Shown here: positions 26,437 through 34,893 of the stretch, in pieces
Numbering within the stretch: position 1 is the first letter of the stretch
Layout: each line of letters opens with the position of its first letter
Source of the DNA: Phycisphaerales bacterium UBA3190
GTDB taxonomy: Bacteria > Planctomycetota > Phycisphaerae > Phycisphaerales > UBA1924
DNA: 64,000 nt
Assembly (NCBI GenBank): GCA_002364005.1
Contig: DEXG01000039.1
Span: 52,513 to 116,512 of the forward strand
Reading direction: 5' to 3'
The notes under the pieces: generated by a model
The model's input: only the letters and a program-made list of their open reading frames with translations
Told to the model about the DNA's origin: nothing
Database searches by the model: none
Program-made: the position numbers and the translations under genes

Positions 26437-26622
26437 ATGAGTACAGCCGATCAACACATCTCCGAATGCACGAGCGTTTCGCAGGCCTCAGGCAACCGCC
26501 TGATGCAGGCACTCCTGATCGCGGCGATCGTCGCCTCGGGTGCATCGATGGTCTTTTCAGTCGGCACAGCCGTGGTTTCAGCGGGGCAGCAGCCCGCTGC
26601 GGGTGTCGCATCAAGTGAGTAG
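26437..26622 (+). CDS. Possible small single-span membrane protein
   Basis: 61 residues. ATG 26437 is preceded by AGGAG at about 26421-26425. One hydrophobic stretch (LMQALLIAAIVASGASMVFSVGTAVV, about residues 22-47) is followed by an Ala/Gly-rich end. Codon use fits the neighbouring genes. No family is recognised, and a frame of this length can occur by chance in high-GC DNA, so it remains uncertain. Confidence 0.4.
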   Translation: MSTADQHISECTSVSQASGNRLMQALLIAAIVASGASMVFSVGTAVVSAGQQPAAGVASSE

Positions 26623-26755
26623 CAAGCGGGGTTCGCGGCGAACACGCCGCAGGAGCAGGCGATGAGTCCATGACATACCCCACCTGTCAGCGTGCCCGAG
26701 CAATCGGGCGACAACCCCCAGCAGCACCCTTACCGAGCCCATTTGGAGGTCTCAA

Positions 26756-27691
26756 ATGAACACTCCGATTACCACAAACCGTCCACGACACCTTCTCGCA
26801 CTCAGCGTATTCGCAGGGAGTGCACTCACCCTCTGTGCAGGCACCGCCGGCGCAGCCAGCCCGGGTGGCGATCAGTTCGCCAACCTCCCCGAAAAGGTGG
26901 TCCTCACGGGCATCGTGCGTGACTTCAAAGAACGCGGCGTCGAGGGCGGACACACCGACTTCGAGTACCGCCCCGCCGGTGGCTTCGGGCACTACATGGG
27001 TATCGTGTCAGACTACCTGGGCGAGGACGACAAGCCCGTCTTCAACTCGACCGGCTTCAAAGTCAGCAGTGACTGGAAAGATGTCGATAACCGGAAGATG
27101 ATCTCCGCCAAGCCCTACATCACCCGGCTCGACGGCGACCGCTCGGGCTCTCTGGGCAGCTCGGCAGGGGCGATCCATGACAGCTCCGCGTTCGACAAGT
27201 GGTTCCGCGATACCCCCGGCGTCAATGTGTCCAAGCCGCTCGACCTCACCCTCGTGCGTCAGTCCAACAGCAATGTCTATGTCTTTGATGACAAGCAGGA
27301 CGCGACCTACGCGAACCTGGGTGGGTTCTTCCCGGTCAACGGCGAGCTGTTCGGCAACTCCGCCGGCGACAACAAGAACTTCCACTTCACCTTCGAGCTC
27401 CAGACCGAGTTCACCTACGACGAGGACGGCGGCATGAGCTTCACCTTCACCGGTGATGACGATGTCTGGGTCTTCATCGACGGGCACCTCGTGATCGACA
27501 TCGGTGGTGTGCACTCGGCCGTCTCGCAGACGATCGATCTCGACCGCCTCGACTGGCTCGAAGACGGGCAACGCTACAAGCTGAGCTTCTTCTTCGCCGA
27601 GCGTCACCGCACGCAGTCGAACTTCCGAATCGAAACCACAATGCAGCTCCGCACCGTGCAGCTGCCGCCCACCGCGGCACTCTACGACTGA
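26756..27691 (+). CDS. Secreted fibro-slime domain protein
   Basis: 311 residues from ATG 26756 with GGAGGT upstream. A signal peptide ends near residue 35 (GTAGAAS). The remainder fits the fibro-slime/PA14-like domain: VVLTGIVRDFKERG at its start, and the hallmark FTGDDDVWVFIDGHLVIDIGGVH near residues 230-252, ending with LSFFFAERHRTQSNFRIETT. The domain, known from Fibrobacter cell-surface proteins and slime moulds, is thought to bind carbohydrate or mediate adhesion. It stands alone and ends in a strong terminator. Confidence 0.9.
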   Translation: MNTPITTNRPRHLLALSVFAGSALTLCAGTAGAASPGGDQFANLPEKVVLTGIVRDFKERGVEGGHTDFEYRPAGGFGHYMGIVSDYLGEDDKPVFNSTGFKVSSDWKDVDNRKMISAKPYITRLDGDRSGSLGSSAGAIHDSSAFDKWFRDTPGVNVSKPLDLTLVRQSNSNVYVFDDKQDATYANLGGFFPVNGELFGNSAGDNKNFHFTFELQTEFTYDEDGGMSFTFTGDDDVWVFIDGHLVIDIGGVHSAVSQTIDLDRLDWLEDGQRYKLSFFFAERHRTQSNFRIETTMQLRTVQLPPTAALYD

Positions 27692-27725
27692 GCAGCGTTC
27701 CAACGGCGCATGTTGGTGTTGGTGT

Positions 27726-27766
27726 GAGGCCGACTCGTTTCAGACGGGTCGGCCTCCTCCTTTTTG
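27726..27766 (+). terminator. Rho-independent terminator after the fibro-slime gene
   Basis: Nine-base inverted repeat GAGGCCGAC/GTCGGCCTC (27726-27734 and 27748-27756) followed by CTCCTTTTTG. It is 35 bases past the stop codon on the plus strand. Confidence 0.88.
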
Positions 27767-27817
27767 ATGCGAGATCTCTGTTGCGGGCCGATCTGACGCG
27801 AGCCGGATCCAGGGGAC

Positions 27818-28306
27818 TCAGCGTACCCGTCGGCGCGGCGTGGAGTACGAGCCCGATGAACGGTGACGGCGCGAGCCCGATACCGTCCGGTCGCGGCTGG
27901 GGTAGGCGTACGAGTCCGGGTTGCGGCTGGTCGAGAAGTATGCCCGGTCACCGAGCGATGGACGCTCAGGCAACGACCAGTTGTACCAGCCGGCGGTCGG
28001 GTCCGGGTTGCCCACGCCCAGGTCATCATCACGCCGAGCGATCTGGGGTGCGACCTGACGCTGGTAGGCGTACCAGGCCGGGTCGGCCTCGGCACCGGGC
28101 GAGAAGATGACCGCGCTGCTGTCGCCCGAATGCGTCATCATCTGGGCTCGCTGGGCCTGTTGCTCATAGGGCAGGGTGTCCCACTCGGGCACATCACGCC
28201 GGGCGTGACCGCCCGAGCTGGCGCAGCCAACGAGCATCACGGTGGCCAGCGCGGGGAGCGTGGCCAATGCCACGCGACGATTCAGGATCTTCAGTTGGGG
28301 TGCCAT
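27818..28306 (-). CDS. Hypothetical lipoprotein
   Basis: 162 residues from ATG 28306. A basic N-terminus and hydrophobic stretch end in MLVGC with Cys28 as the likely lipid attachment site, then ASSGG. The mature part is Tyr-, Arg- and Ser-rich with no recognised domain (WYAYQRQVAPQIARRDDD, SYAYPSRDRTVSG) and a strongly basic C-terminus (YSTPRRRVR). It converges on the fibro-slime gene. Likely an envelope protein of unknown role. Confidence 0.68.
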   Translation of the reverse strand: MAPQLKILNRRVALATLPALATVMLVGCASSGGHARRDVPEWDTLPYEQQAQRAQMMTHSGDSSAVIFSPGAEADPAWYAYQRQVAPQIARRDDDLGVGNPDPTAGWYNWSLPERPSLGDRAYFSTSRNPDSYAYPSRDRTVSGSRRHRSSGSYSTPRRRVR

Positions 28307-28420
28307 ACACCTATACACAACCACAAAGCGGCCGTTTCTGCCAACAAACTCCGCAGATCTTGCGCCGGGACCGGCCAGCGGGCCCAGAGAGGCCCACTTA
28401 TCGGGTGGATCGCGGGTGGT

Positions 28421-29461
28421 TCAGCGTCCGAACAACCGATCCACCCGGGCCCGGCTCTGGGTGAGCCGCTCCTCGCCGTGGGGGATCCGTCCGGATCCGA
28501 TCGCCTTGGCGATCGCGTCGGCGATGCGCACCGGGGCCTCGGGCTCGCGATACCCCGGCGCGTTGAGCCCATCGATCACCAGGTCGCACCCAGCCGAGAT
28601 GGCCATGGCTGCGCTGCGTCCATCGCCGTACTGGTCCATAACCGCGCGCATGTCCAGCGAGTCGCTGATGATCACGCCCTCGAAGCCCAGCATCGAACGC
28701 AGCGCCCCGCTCAGGTGGGCCGACGAGAGCGACGCGGGCAGTCGCTCATCCACCCGCTTGTCAATCAGGTGCCCGGGCATCACCGCGATCTCATCCCCGA
28801 AGCATTCAATCAGCGAGGCAAAGACGCGGGTCTCGTCGGGCGTGTGGGTCTGGGTGATGTCGCACATGCCCAGGTGCGAGTCGATCAATGATGAGCCGTG
28901 CCCCGGGAAGTGCTTGATGCAGCACCGCACGCCCTCGTCCATGTGCCCCTGGATCATGATGGAAGCGCAGCGCACCGCTTTGTCGTGATCCACCCCAAAC
29001 GAGCGTCCCTTCTCCGCGATGATCGGGCTGTGGGGCTCGACCGCCAGGTCCACGCACGGGGCCAGGTTCAGGTCGATCCCCAGGCGTTTGAGCTGCTTGG
29101 CTTGGCGCTGGGCGTACTGACGCTGGTCGATCTCTTCCCAGCTGGCAAACTCCTCGGCACTCACGCTGGGCAGGAACCCTTGCTCCTGCTTGAGTCGGCT
29201 CACCTGCCCGCCCTCCTGATCGATCGCGACGATCAGGTCCTCGCCCAGCTCGTGGCGGAGGTCGGCGATGAACTTCTCCAGCTGCTCGGGGCTGAGCACA
29301 TTGCGCGGGTGGTTGCCCGCGATGTCGTGGTCGAAGAGGACGATCCCCTTGCAGTGGATTCCGGTGAGGGCTTCCAGATCGGACCGCGTCTCGCTCTGGT
29401 TGACGCTGCACCCACGAATCCCGAGCATGAGCGATGCCCCGATGAGTTCCGCCAGCGTCAT
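28421..29461 (-). CDS. nagZ: Beta-N-acetylhexosaminidase, glycoside hydrolase family 3
   Basis: 346 residues. NagZ features: AIDQEGGQVSRLKQ, RSFGVDH, the catalytic His loop in CIKHFPGHGSSLIDSH, and the nucleophile Asp in VIISDSLDMRAV. These enzymes release GlcNAc from 1,6-anhydromuropeptides in the cytoplasm. No clear signal peptide is present (MTLAELIGASLMLGIRGC is part of the first strand). The start overlaps the murQ stop by four bases, so the pair forms a peptidoglycan recycling operon. Confidence 0.94.
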   Translation of the reverse strand: MTLAELIGASLMLGIRGCSVNQSETRSDLEALTGIHCKGIVLFDHDIAGNHPRNVLSPEQLEKFIADLRHELGEDLIVAIDQEGGQVSRLKQEQGFLPSVSAEEFASWEEIDQRQYAQRQAKQLKRLGIDLNLAPCVDLAVEPHSPIIAEKGRSFGVDHDKAVRCASIMIQGHMDEGVRCCIKHFPGHGSSLIDSHLGMCDITQTHTPDETRVFASLIECFGDEIAVMPGHLIDKRVDERLPASLSSAHLSGALRSMLGFEGVIISDSLDMRAVMDQYGDGRSAAMAISAGCDLVIDGLNAPGYREPEAPVRIADAIAKAIGSGRIPHGEERLTQSRARVDRLFGR

Positions 29462-30399
29462 GCCCCGCCCCCGATGGTCTTCTCTCCGATGATCTTGGAC
29501 AGGTGCCCGCCCGCCTGCATGATCAGTTGCTCGGCCTCGTCGCGATCCACGCCCCGCGATTGCATCACGATCGCGTGCTTCACGCTGTTGTCCGCCGCGT
29601 CAAGCAGGGCAAGCGAGCGTTCCCGATCCAAGCCGCAGATCGTCGAGATGATCCGGGCCGCCCGGTCCCGCAGCTTGTCGTTGCTGGCCCGCAGGTCCAC
29701 CATCATGTTGGAATAGCACTTACCCAGCCCGACCATCGCGCCGGTGCTGATCATATTGAGCACCATCTTCGTCGCCGTCCCCGCCTTCATGCGGGTCGAG
29801 CCGGTCAGCACCTCGGGCCCTGTCTCGATCGCCATCAGCACATCGCACCAGTCCGGGCGTTCGATGGGCGTGCAGGTCAGCAGCCCGGTGCTGGCGCCGA
29901 GTGACTTGGCCAGCTCGACCCCGCCCAGGACATACGGCGTGGTACCGCCGGCCGCGATGCCGAGCACCGAATCGTGCTTGCCCACATCAAGCTCTTTCAA
30001 TGCCTCGTGGGCACCGTCGGGTTCGTCCTCGCGATGTTCCGATGAGACCCGCAGGGCCCGGTCGCCGCCGGCGATGAGGCCGACCACCTGTTCAGGGGCA
30101 CTGCGAAAAGTGGGGGGGCACTCCGAGGCGTCCAGCACCCCCAGCCGCCCGCTCGTTCCCGCGCCCAGATAGATCAGACGCCCGCCCGCGCTCAGCGAGG
30201 CAATCACCCGATCGGTGAACGCGGCGATATGCTCGATCTGCGCTCGCACCGCGCCGGCGATCGTGGCGTCTTCATCGTTGATGAGATTGAGCACCCCGAG
30301 GGTACTCATCGCGTCCAGGTCCAGCGATCGTTCGTTGCGCTGCTCGGTCAGCAGGTGCCCGCGATCGGGTGGGGACGAACTGGGCGCGTGATCGGACAC
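29458..30399 (-). CDS. murQ: N-acetylmuramic acid 6-phosphate etherase
   Basis: 313 residues. Typical MurQ sequence: LTEQRNERSLDLD, the SIS phosphosugar fold with YLGAGTSGRLGVLDASECPPTF, AGGDRALRVSSEHREDE, GIAAGGTTPYVLGG and GPEVLTGSTRMKAGTATKMVLNM. The enzyme cleaves the lactyl ether of MurNAc-6-P to give GlcNAc-6-P and D-lactate in the cytosol. Coupled with nagZ. A MurNAc kinase or PTS importer is not adjacent. Confidence 0.97.
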   Translation of the reverse strand: MSDHAPSSSPPDRGHLLTEQRNERSLDLDAMSTLGVLNLINDEDATIAGAVRAQIEHIAAFTDRVIASLSAGGRLIYLGAGTSGRLGVLDASECPPTFRSAPEQVVGLIAGGDRALRVSSEHREDEPDGAHEALKELDVGKHDSVLGIAAGGTTPYVLGGVELAKSLGASTGLLTCTPIERPDWCDVLMAIETGPEVLTGSTRMKAGTATKMVLNMISTGAMVGLGKCYSNMMVDLRASNDKLRDRAARIISTICGLDRERSLALLDAADNSVKHAIVMQSRGVDRDEAEQLIMQAGGHLSKIIGEKTIGGGA

Positions 30400-30418
30400 G
30401 CAAACATCCTAGCGGTTT

Positions 30419-31078
30419 TCATGCCGCCGCGTTGTGGCTCGATGACCCCAGCAGGTCTGTCCGCATCCAGTCCCATCGCTCCTGCACCCGCTCCTTGCTC
30501 CCGAGGACCGAGCTGGCTCGGGCGGGGTGGGGCATGGCGTACACGGGCAGCCCGTCGAAGCGCGACGGGCAGCGGTACTTCAACGCGTGGGATAGCGGGA
30601 TGTGCTCGCGTTCATCTGCGTGATGGCACAGATCCCACGCGGCAGAACCCATGCACGCGATCGCGCTCAGGTTGGGCATGTGCTCAATCGTGAACCGGAG
30701 CACCTCGCTGAGATGCTCACGCATGTGCGACCAGCCCGGGAGCCCCGAGTTGGAATCACCGACCTTGAGCATGCCCGCCAGCGCCGAGGCGTAGAGCATC
30801 CCGCAATCGAAGCCGCGGGTGTGCAGTTCCAGACTCCTGTTGGTGATCATCGCCGGGTTGTGCGCGAATAGCCGCTCACGCCCCTCGCTGATCCGCCGCT
30901 CGACATCATCAGTGCAACAGAAGTCCTGCCCAAGCAGCAGCAGCTCTCCGTCCCAGTCGCCGAACATCGATTCGGTGCCATACAGGCGGGACTCTTCGGG
31001 GACATACTCGTAGATATTGCGAAAACGCCCCTTGGGGCAGCGGTAGTCGCGGATCCAGTCAGGAATCGGGGGTGTCAT
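30419..31078 (-). CDS. Uracil-DNA-glycosylase-superfamily-like protein
   Basis: 219 residues from ATG 31078. LLLLGQDFCCTDD near residue 50 resembles motif 1 of the family 4/5 glycosylases, IACMGSAAWDLC resembles the central strand, and YAMPHPARASS corresponds to the His-Pro motif near the C-terminus. The expected catalytic Asp/Asn of motif 1 is not clearly conserved (Asp in GQDF), so activity on uracil is not certain. It sits between the tRNA gene and murQ on the same strand, 19 bases before murQ. Confidence 0.58.
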   Translation of the reverse strand: MTPPIPDWIRDYRCPKGRFRNIYEYVPEESRLYGTESMFGDWDGELLLLGQDFCCTDDVERRISEGRERLFAHNPAMITNRSLELHTRGFDCGMLYASALAGMLKVGDSNSGLPGWSHMREHLSEVLRFTIEHMPNLSAIACMGSAAWDLCHHADEREHIPLSHALKYRCPSRFDGLPVYAMPHPARASSVLGSKERVQERWDWMRTDLLGSSSHNAAA

Positions 31079-31129
31079 ACCCAAGACCTCGACGGTTCGA
31101 TCCGCTTGATCGAGCAGAATCAGAGAAAA

Positions 31130-31203
31130 CACCCCCGGCAGGGCTCGAACCTGCGACCTGCGCTTTAGGAAAGCGCTGCTCTATCCAGCTGAGCTACGAG
31201 GGC
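31130..31203 (-). tRNA. tRNA-Arg (anticodon CCT)
   Basis: 74 bases on the minus strand. Acceptor GCCCTCG pairs with CGGGGGT (two G-U pairs), the D arm is GCTC-AGCTGGATA-GAGC, the anticodon arm GCGCT-TTCCTAA-AGCGC places CCT in the loop, and the T arm is GCAGG-TTCGAGC-CCTGC. Discriminator base is G. CCA is not encoded; TTTT follows immediately. Confidence 0.95.
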
Positions 31204-31298
31204 ATCCGATCAAGTGTACTCCGATAAGCTGTACATGAGAAGCCTCCCCCCGGATCGTGTTGAATCGGATCTCGCTTGTTCGTCGAACCCGTCCATCC

Positions 31299-32267
31299 AT
31301 GCAGCCCCGCCCCATCCAACAACCCGTGCCCGCCTGGCTCCGACGCACCCTCGTCCTCGCTGGGCTTTACAACATCTTCTGGGGCGCCTGGGTGATCCTT
31401 TTCCCCGCGTCGCTCTTCGCCATCATGGACCTGCCCAGCCCCACATACCCCGCGATCTGGCAATGCGTAGGCATGATCGTCGGGGTCTACGGCATCGGGT
31501 ACCTCATCGCCGCCCGTGATCCCCTCACACACTGGCCCATCATTCTCGTTGGGCTCCTCGGGAAAGTCCTCGGCCCGATCGGCTTCGTCTATGCATCGCT
31601 GATCACCGGCGAACTGCCAATCCAGTTCATCTGGACCATCATCCCCAACGATCTGATCTGGTGGGTGCCATTCACCATGATGCTCGTCCTCGCCGCGAAG
31701 TATCATCAGGGGCTCAACGACACGGGAGACGCCACCATGAACCTCCAGGACGCGATCCAATCCCACCACGATCAGCACGGCACAACCCTCGCAGATCTCT
31801 CCGATCAGTCCCCCGTGATGCTCGTCTTCCTGCGCCACCTCGGCTGCACCTTCTGCATGGAAACGCTCCAGGACCTCAGGGCCCAGCGCGGTCAGATCGA
31901 GGCCAGCGGGATTCGTCCGGTGCTCGTGCACATGAGCGACGATGCCGCGGCTCAGCGCCAGTTCGCCAAGTACACCCTCGACGATCTCCCCCGCATCTCC
32001 GACCCGGATCAGGACCTATACCGCGCCTTCGAACTCAAGCGGGGCTCGCTCTGGCAGCTCGTCGGCCCGCGCGTCTGGTTCCAGGGGATCCGCGCCATGT
32101 TCCGAGGCAATGGCGTGGGCAAGCTCCAGGGCGACGGCTTCCAGATGCCCGGCGTGTTCATCGTCCACAAGGGCAAGATCGTCCAGAGCTTCAAGCACAC
32201 CGCCGCGGGCGATCGGCCCGAGTACGCGTGCATGTCGGACGCATGCAAGGTGCCCGAGACACCATGA
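31299..32267 (+). CDS. Membrane domain fused to an AhpC/TSA peroxiredoxin-like domain
   Basis: 322 residues from ATG 31299. The first 130 residues hold about four hydrophobic segments (TLVLAGLYNIFWGAWVILFP, IWQCVGMIVGVYGIGYLIA, IILVGLLGKVLGPIGFVYA, NDLIWWVPFTMMLVLAA). The rest is a thioredoxin-fold domain with Cys183-x-x-Cys186 in FLRHLGCTFCMETL, PGVFIVHKGKIVQSF and a terminal Cys. It resembles the peroxiredoxin-like family that includes SelL, in which two selenocysteines occupy this CxxC; here both are Cys. It overlaps the next membrane gene by ATGA. A membrane-tethered thiol redox role is inferred. Confidence 0.78.
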   Translation: MQPRPIQQPVPAWLRRTLVLAGLYNIFWGAWVILFPASLFAIMDLPSPTYPAIWQCVGMIVGVYGIGYLIAARDPLTHWPIILVGLLGKVLGPIGFVYASLITGELPIQFIWTIIPNDLIWWVPFTMMLVLAAKYHQGLNDTGDATMNLQDAIQSHHDQHGTTLADLSDQSPVMLVFLRHLGCTFCMETLQDLRAQRGQIEASGIRPVLVHMSDDAAAQRQFAKYTLDDLPRISDPDQDLYRAFELKRGSLWQLVGPRVWFQGIRAMFRGNGVGKLQGDGFQMPGVFIVHKGKIVQSFKHTAAGDRPEYACMSDACKVPETP

Positions 32268-32704
32268 ACGAATCCCTCGTCATGACGATCCTGCTCGTTC
32301 ACGCGGGCAGCACCTGCGCGATGATGGGCCTGATCTGGTTCATCCAGATCGTGCACTACCCCCTGATGGCCCGCGTGGGTGCCCAGGATTACGCCCTCTA
32401 CCAGCATGCCCACATGAGCCGCACGACCTTTGTTGTCGCCCCGCTCATGCTCATCGAGATGGCCACCGCGATCCTGCTCCTGTGGCTGCTGGGCCCCGAT
32501 TCGTACCTGCTCACGATCGCGGGGCTGGTGATGCTTGTCCTGATCTGGATTTCCACCGCCGCACTGCAGGTTCCGGCGCATAAGGGGCTGACCCAGGGCT
32601 TCGCCCAACGCGCCCATCGCCGTCTCGTGGCAACCAACTGGGTCCGGACGATCCTGTGGAGTCTGCGGGCCATCCTTGCGTGCGTGTTGATCGTGATGAA
32701 CTGA
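32264..32704 (+). CDS. Four-helix membrane protein of unknown function
   Basis: 146 residues from ATG 32264, overlapping the stop of the peroxiredoxin fusion. Four hydrophobic segments are visible (LVMTILLVHAGSTCAMMGLIWF, FVVAPLMLIEMATAILLLWLL, LTIAGLVMLVLIWISTAAL, ILWSLRAILACVLIVM) with HYPLMARVG and AHKGLTQGFAQRAHRRLVATNWVRT between them. The conserved-looking His and Arg residues are reminiscent of small integral membrane families, but I cannot name one. Coupling suggests it works with the redox protein. Confidence 0.75.
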   Translation: MNESLVMTILLVHAGSTCAMMGLIWFIQIVHYPLMARVGAQDYALYQHAHMSRTTFVVAPLMLIEMATAILLLWLLGPDSYLLTIAGLVMLVLIWISTAALQVPAHKGLTQGFAQRAHRRLVATNWVRTILWSLRAILACVLIVMN

Positions 32705-32754
32705 CTACAATCTCCACCCCCTCCGGAACCCCCCGCGAGATATGGAGATATCCC

Positions 32755-33858
32755 ATGAAGGCAGGCATCGTCGGTCTCCCCAATGTTGGCAAATCAACCC
32801 TCTTTAACGCGTTGACCAACGCTGGCGCGTTGGCCGCCAACTACCCCTTCGCGACGATCGACCCCAACATCGGTGTCGTCCCGATCCCCGATCCGCGCCT
32901 GGAGATCATCCAGTCCTATGTCAAGACCCAGAAGATCATCCCCGCTGCGCTGGAACTGGTCGATATCGCCGGGCTCGTCCGCGGGGCGTCCAAGGGTGAG
33001 GGCAAGGGCAACGCCTTCCTGGGCCACATCAAGGATGTCGACGCCATCGTTCAGGTTGTCCGTTGCTTCGAGAAGGCACCCGGGGGTGAGGACATCACCC
33101 ATGTCGACGGCTCGGTCGATCCCATGCGTGACATTGAAACCATCGAGCTGGAGCTGATCCTCGCCGACCTCCAGACCTGCGAGAACGCCCTGCCCAAGGC
33201 CCAACGCAACACCCGTTCGGGCGACCGCGACGCCATCGCACGCGTGAAGGTGCTCGAGAAGATCATCCCCGTGCTCGAAGAGGGCAAGCCCGCCCGCTCG
33301 GTCGAGTTCACCGACCCCGAGCTGACCCGGGCCGTGCGGATGCTCAGTCTGATCACCACCAAGCCCATCCTCTACATCGCCAATGTCAGCGACGACGATC
33401 CCAACGGCGAGGGCGAGCTGGCCCAGCGCGTCAAGGCCCATGCCGAATCGGTCGGGTCGGAGATGGTCCCCGTCTGCGCCCGCATCGAGAGCGAGCTCTC
33501 GGAGCTGGACGACGAGGACAAAGCCGAGATGCTCGCCGATATGGGCATGGAAGAGCCCGCCCTGGCATCGCTGGCCCGGGCGGCCTATCGCCTGCTGGGC
33601 TACCAGTCCTACTACACCGCCGGCGAGAAGGAAGTCCGTGCCTGGACCGTCCCCATCGGCTGCAAGGCCCCCCAGGCGGCGGGCGTGATCCACACCGACT
33701 TCGAGAAGGGCTTCATCCGCGTCGAGTGCTACAGCGTCGATGACCTGATCGAGTACGAGAGCGAGAAGGCCATCAAGGAAGCCGGCAAGCTCCGCATCGA
33801 GGGCAAGGAATACACCATGCGCGACGCGGATGTGTGCCACTTCCTGTTCAGTCGCTGA
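32755..33858 (+). CDS. ychF: Redox-regulated ATPase/GTPase YchF (Obg family)
   Basis: 367 residues from ATG 32755 with GGAG eight bases upstream, the usual length. Walker A is GLPNVGKST at residues 7-15; ELVDIAGLVRGASKGEGKGNAFL is the G3/switch region; the TGS domain ends with ADVCHFLFSR. YchF/OLA1 binds ATP in preference to GTP and associates with ribosomes. A universally conserved housekeeping gene. Confidence 0.97.
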   Translation: MKAGIVGLPNVGKSTLFNALTNAGALAANYPFATIDPNIGVVPIPDPRLEIIQSYVKTQKIIPAALELVDIAGLVRGASKGEGKGNAFLGHIKDVDAIVQVVRCFEKAPGGEDITHVDGSVDPMRDIETIELELILADLQTCENALPKAQRNTRSGDRDAIARVKVLEKIIPVLEEGKPARSVEFTDPELTRAVRMLSLITTKPILYIANVSDDDPNGEGELAQRVKAHAESVGSEMVPVCARIESELSELDDEDKAEMLADMGMEEPALASLARAAYRLLGYQSYYTAGEKEVRAWTVPIGCKAPQAAGVIHTDFEKGFIRVECYSVDDLIEYESEKAIKEAGKLRIEGKEYTMRDADVCHFLFSR

Positions 33859-33891
33859 TCGCGTCGAGTCTTGGTGCCCGGACGCGGCTGC

Positions 33892-34173
33892 TCACCTCGA
33901 CCGCCTCGAGGCCTCCGCGTTGCCGCTCGACCCAAGGTCATACAGCACCGCAAAGACCATCCCGATGATCCACAGCGGGGAGAACTCGCCGCTGGCGTAG
34001 ACATGGCAGAGCCCGAAGGTCAGCGTCGTCGCGGGGAGGAAGAAGAAGCCCAGCAGCGGGATGAGCCACCCGTTCCACGGGTCGGACTTGGCGAAGGTGC
34101 CCGTGATCCAGTACACGAACAGCAGCACACGCGGCATCAGCAGCGTTCCCAGTACCAGCAGGCATCCACGCAT
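33892..34173 (-). CDS. Small membrane protein of unknown function
   Basis: 93 residues; ATG 34173 is preceded by AAAGGGAA. Three hydrophobic segments (LLVLGTLLMPRVLLFVYWITG, WLIPLLGFFFLPATTLTFGLC, LWIIGMVFAVLYDLG). It may belong to a small uncharacterised membrane family but no name can be given. Basic C-terminus (NAEASRRSR) likely cytoplasmic. Converges with ychF across 33 bases. Confidence 0.68.
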   Translation of the reverse strand: MRGCLLVLGTLLMPRVLLFVYWITGTFAKSDPWNGWLIPLLGFFFLPATTLTFGLCHVYASGEFSPLWIIGMVFAVLYDLGSSGNAEASRRSR

Positions 34174-34390
34174 CGGTTTTCCCTTTCGTCAGACCACCAA
34201 GAGTGTAGCACGCGGGGGTGTTTCCCCTGCGCCCGAGCCCGTGTCGGGTGGATCAGACGATCGGTGGTCGATATTGGACAAATGAACCTCCGAAGCGTTG
34301 GACGGGTGTCCGATACGCACCATGTCGAAGGTTCCGCGCGTCTGTGGCGTGTGCCGCACGCGGGGCCTGCTACGAAAAAGGAGGCTCATC

Positions 34391-34855
34391 ATGAGCACCA
34401 TCTCCAGTGTTGGCTCCACCGCCAGCACCTATCAGGCGCAATCGGTGCAGCAGCAGCAGCAGCAGCCGAAGGGCCAGCGTCCCGCCGGGCCACCCCCGGG
34501 TGCGCAGGAACAGTTCACCAGTGTTGCCGAGTCCTTCGGGCTCAGCAGTGCTGAGGCATCATCGCTCTTTGGCGAGATTGATTCGGTCATGCAGGATGCG
34601 ATCGAGTCGGGCGCCAGCCGCGCGGATGTCCAGAGTTCGATCGAGTCGATCCTCGAGGAGAACGGGATCGACGCCGACGAGTTCAAGGCCCAGATGGACG
34701 AGGCCTTTGCCGCATCGGGTCAGCGCCGCCCGCAGGGCCGGCCCCCGAGCTTCGGTGGCGACGATTCATCTGATGACTCGTCTTCCATCGCGCTTAGTAT
34801 CGCTGATTCGATCAAGAACCTGCCCACAGGGTCGATTCTCGACTTTGATGCCTGA
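34391..34855 (+). CDS. Gln-rich acidic hypothetical protein
   Basis: 154 residues from ATG 34391, with a strong AGGAGG ribosome site. A Ser/Thr-rich start is followed by a Gln tract (QQQQQQP), a Pro/Gly segment (QRPAGPPPGAQEQ), then an acidic helical region with SSAEASSLFGEIDSVMQDAI and a possible loop ENGIDADEF, and a Ser/Asp-rich end. No family is recognised; no signal or membrane segment. The helical pair loosely recalls EF-hand-like proteins, but the calcium loop is incomplete. Confidence 0.68.
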   Translation: MSTISSVGSTASTYQAQSVQQQQQQPKGQRPAGPPPGAQEQFTSVAESFGLSSAEASSLFGEIDSVMQDAIESGASRADVQSSIESILEENGIDADEFKAQMDEAFAASGQRRPQGRPPSFGGDDSSDDSSSIALSIADSIKNLPTGSILDFDA

Positions 34856-34893
34856 GCTTGTTTCATCTGCATGTTGAGTGCGGCGGAGCCGCT

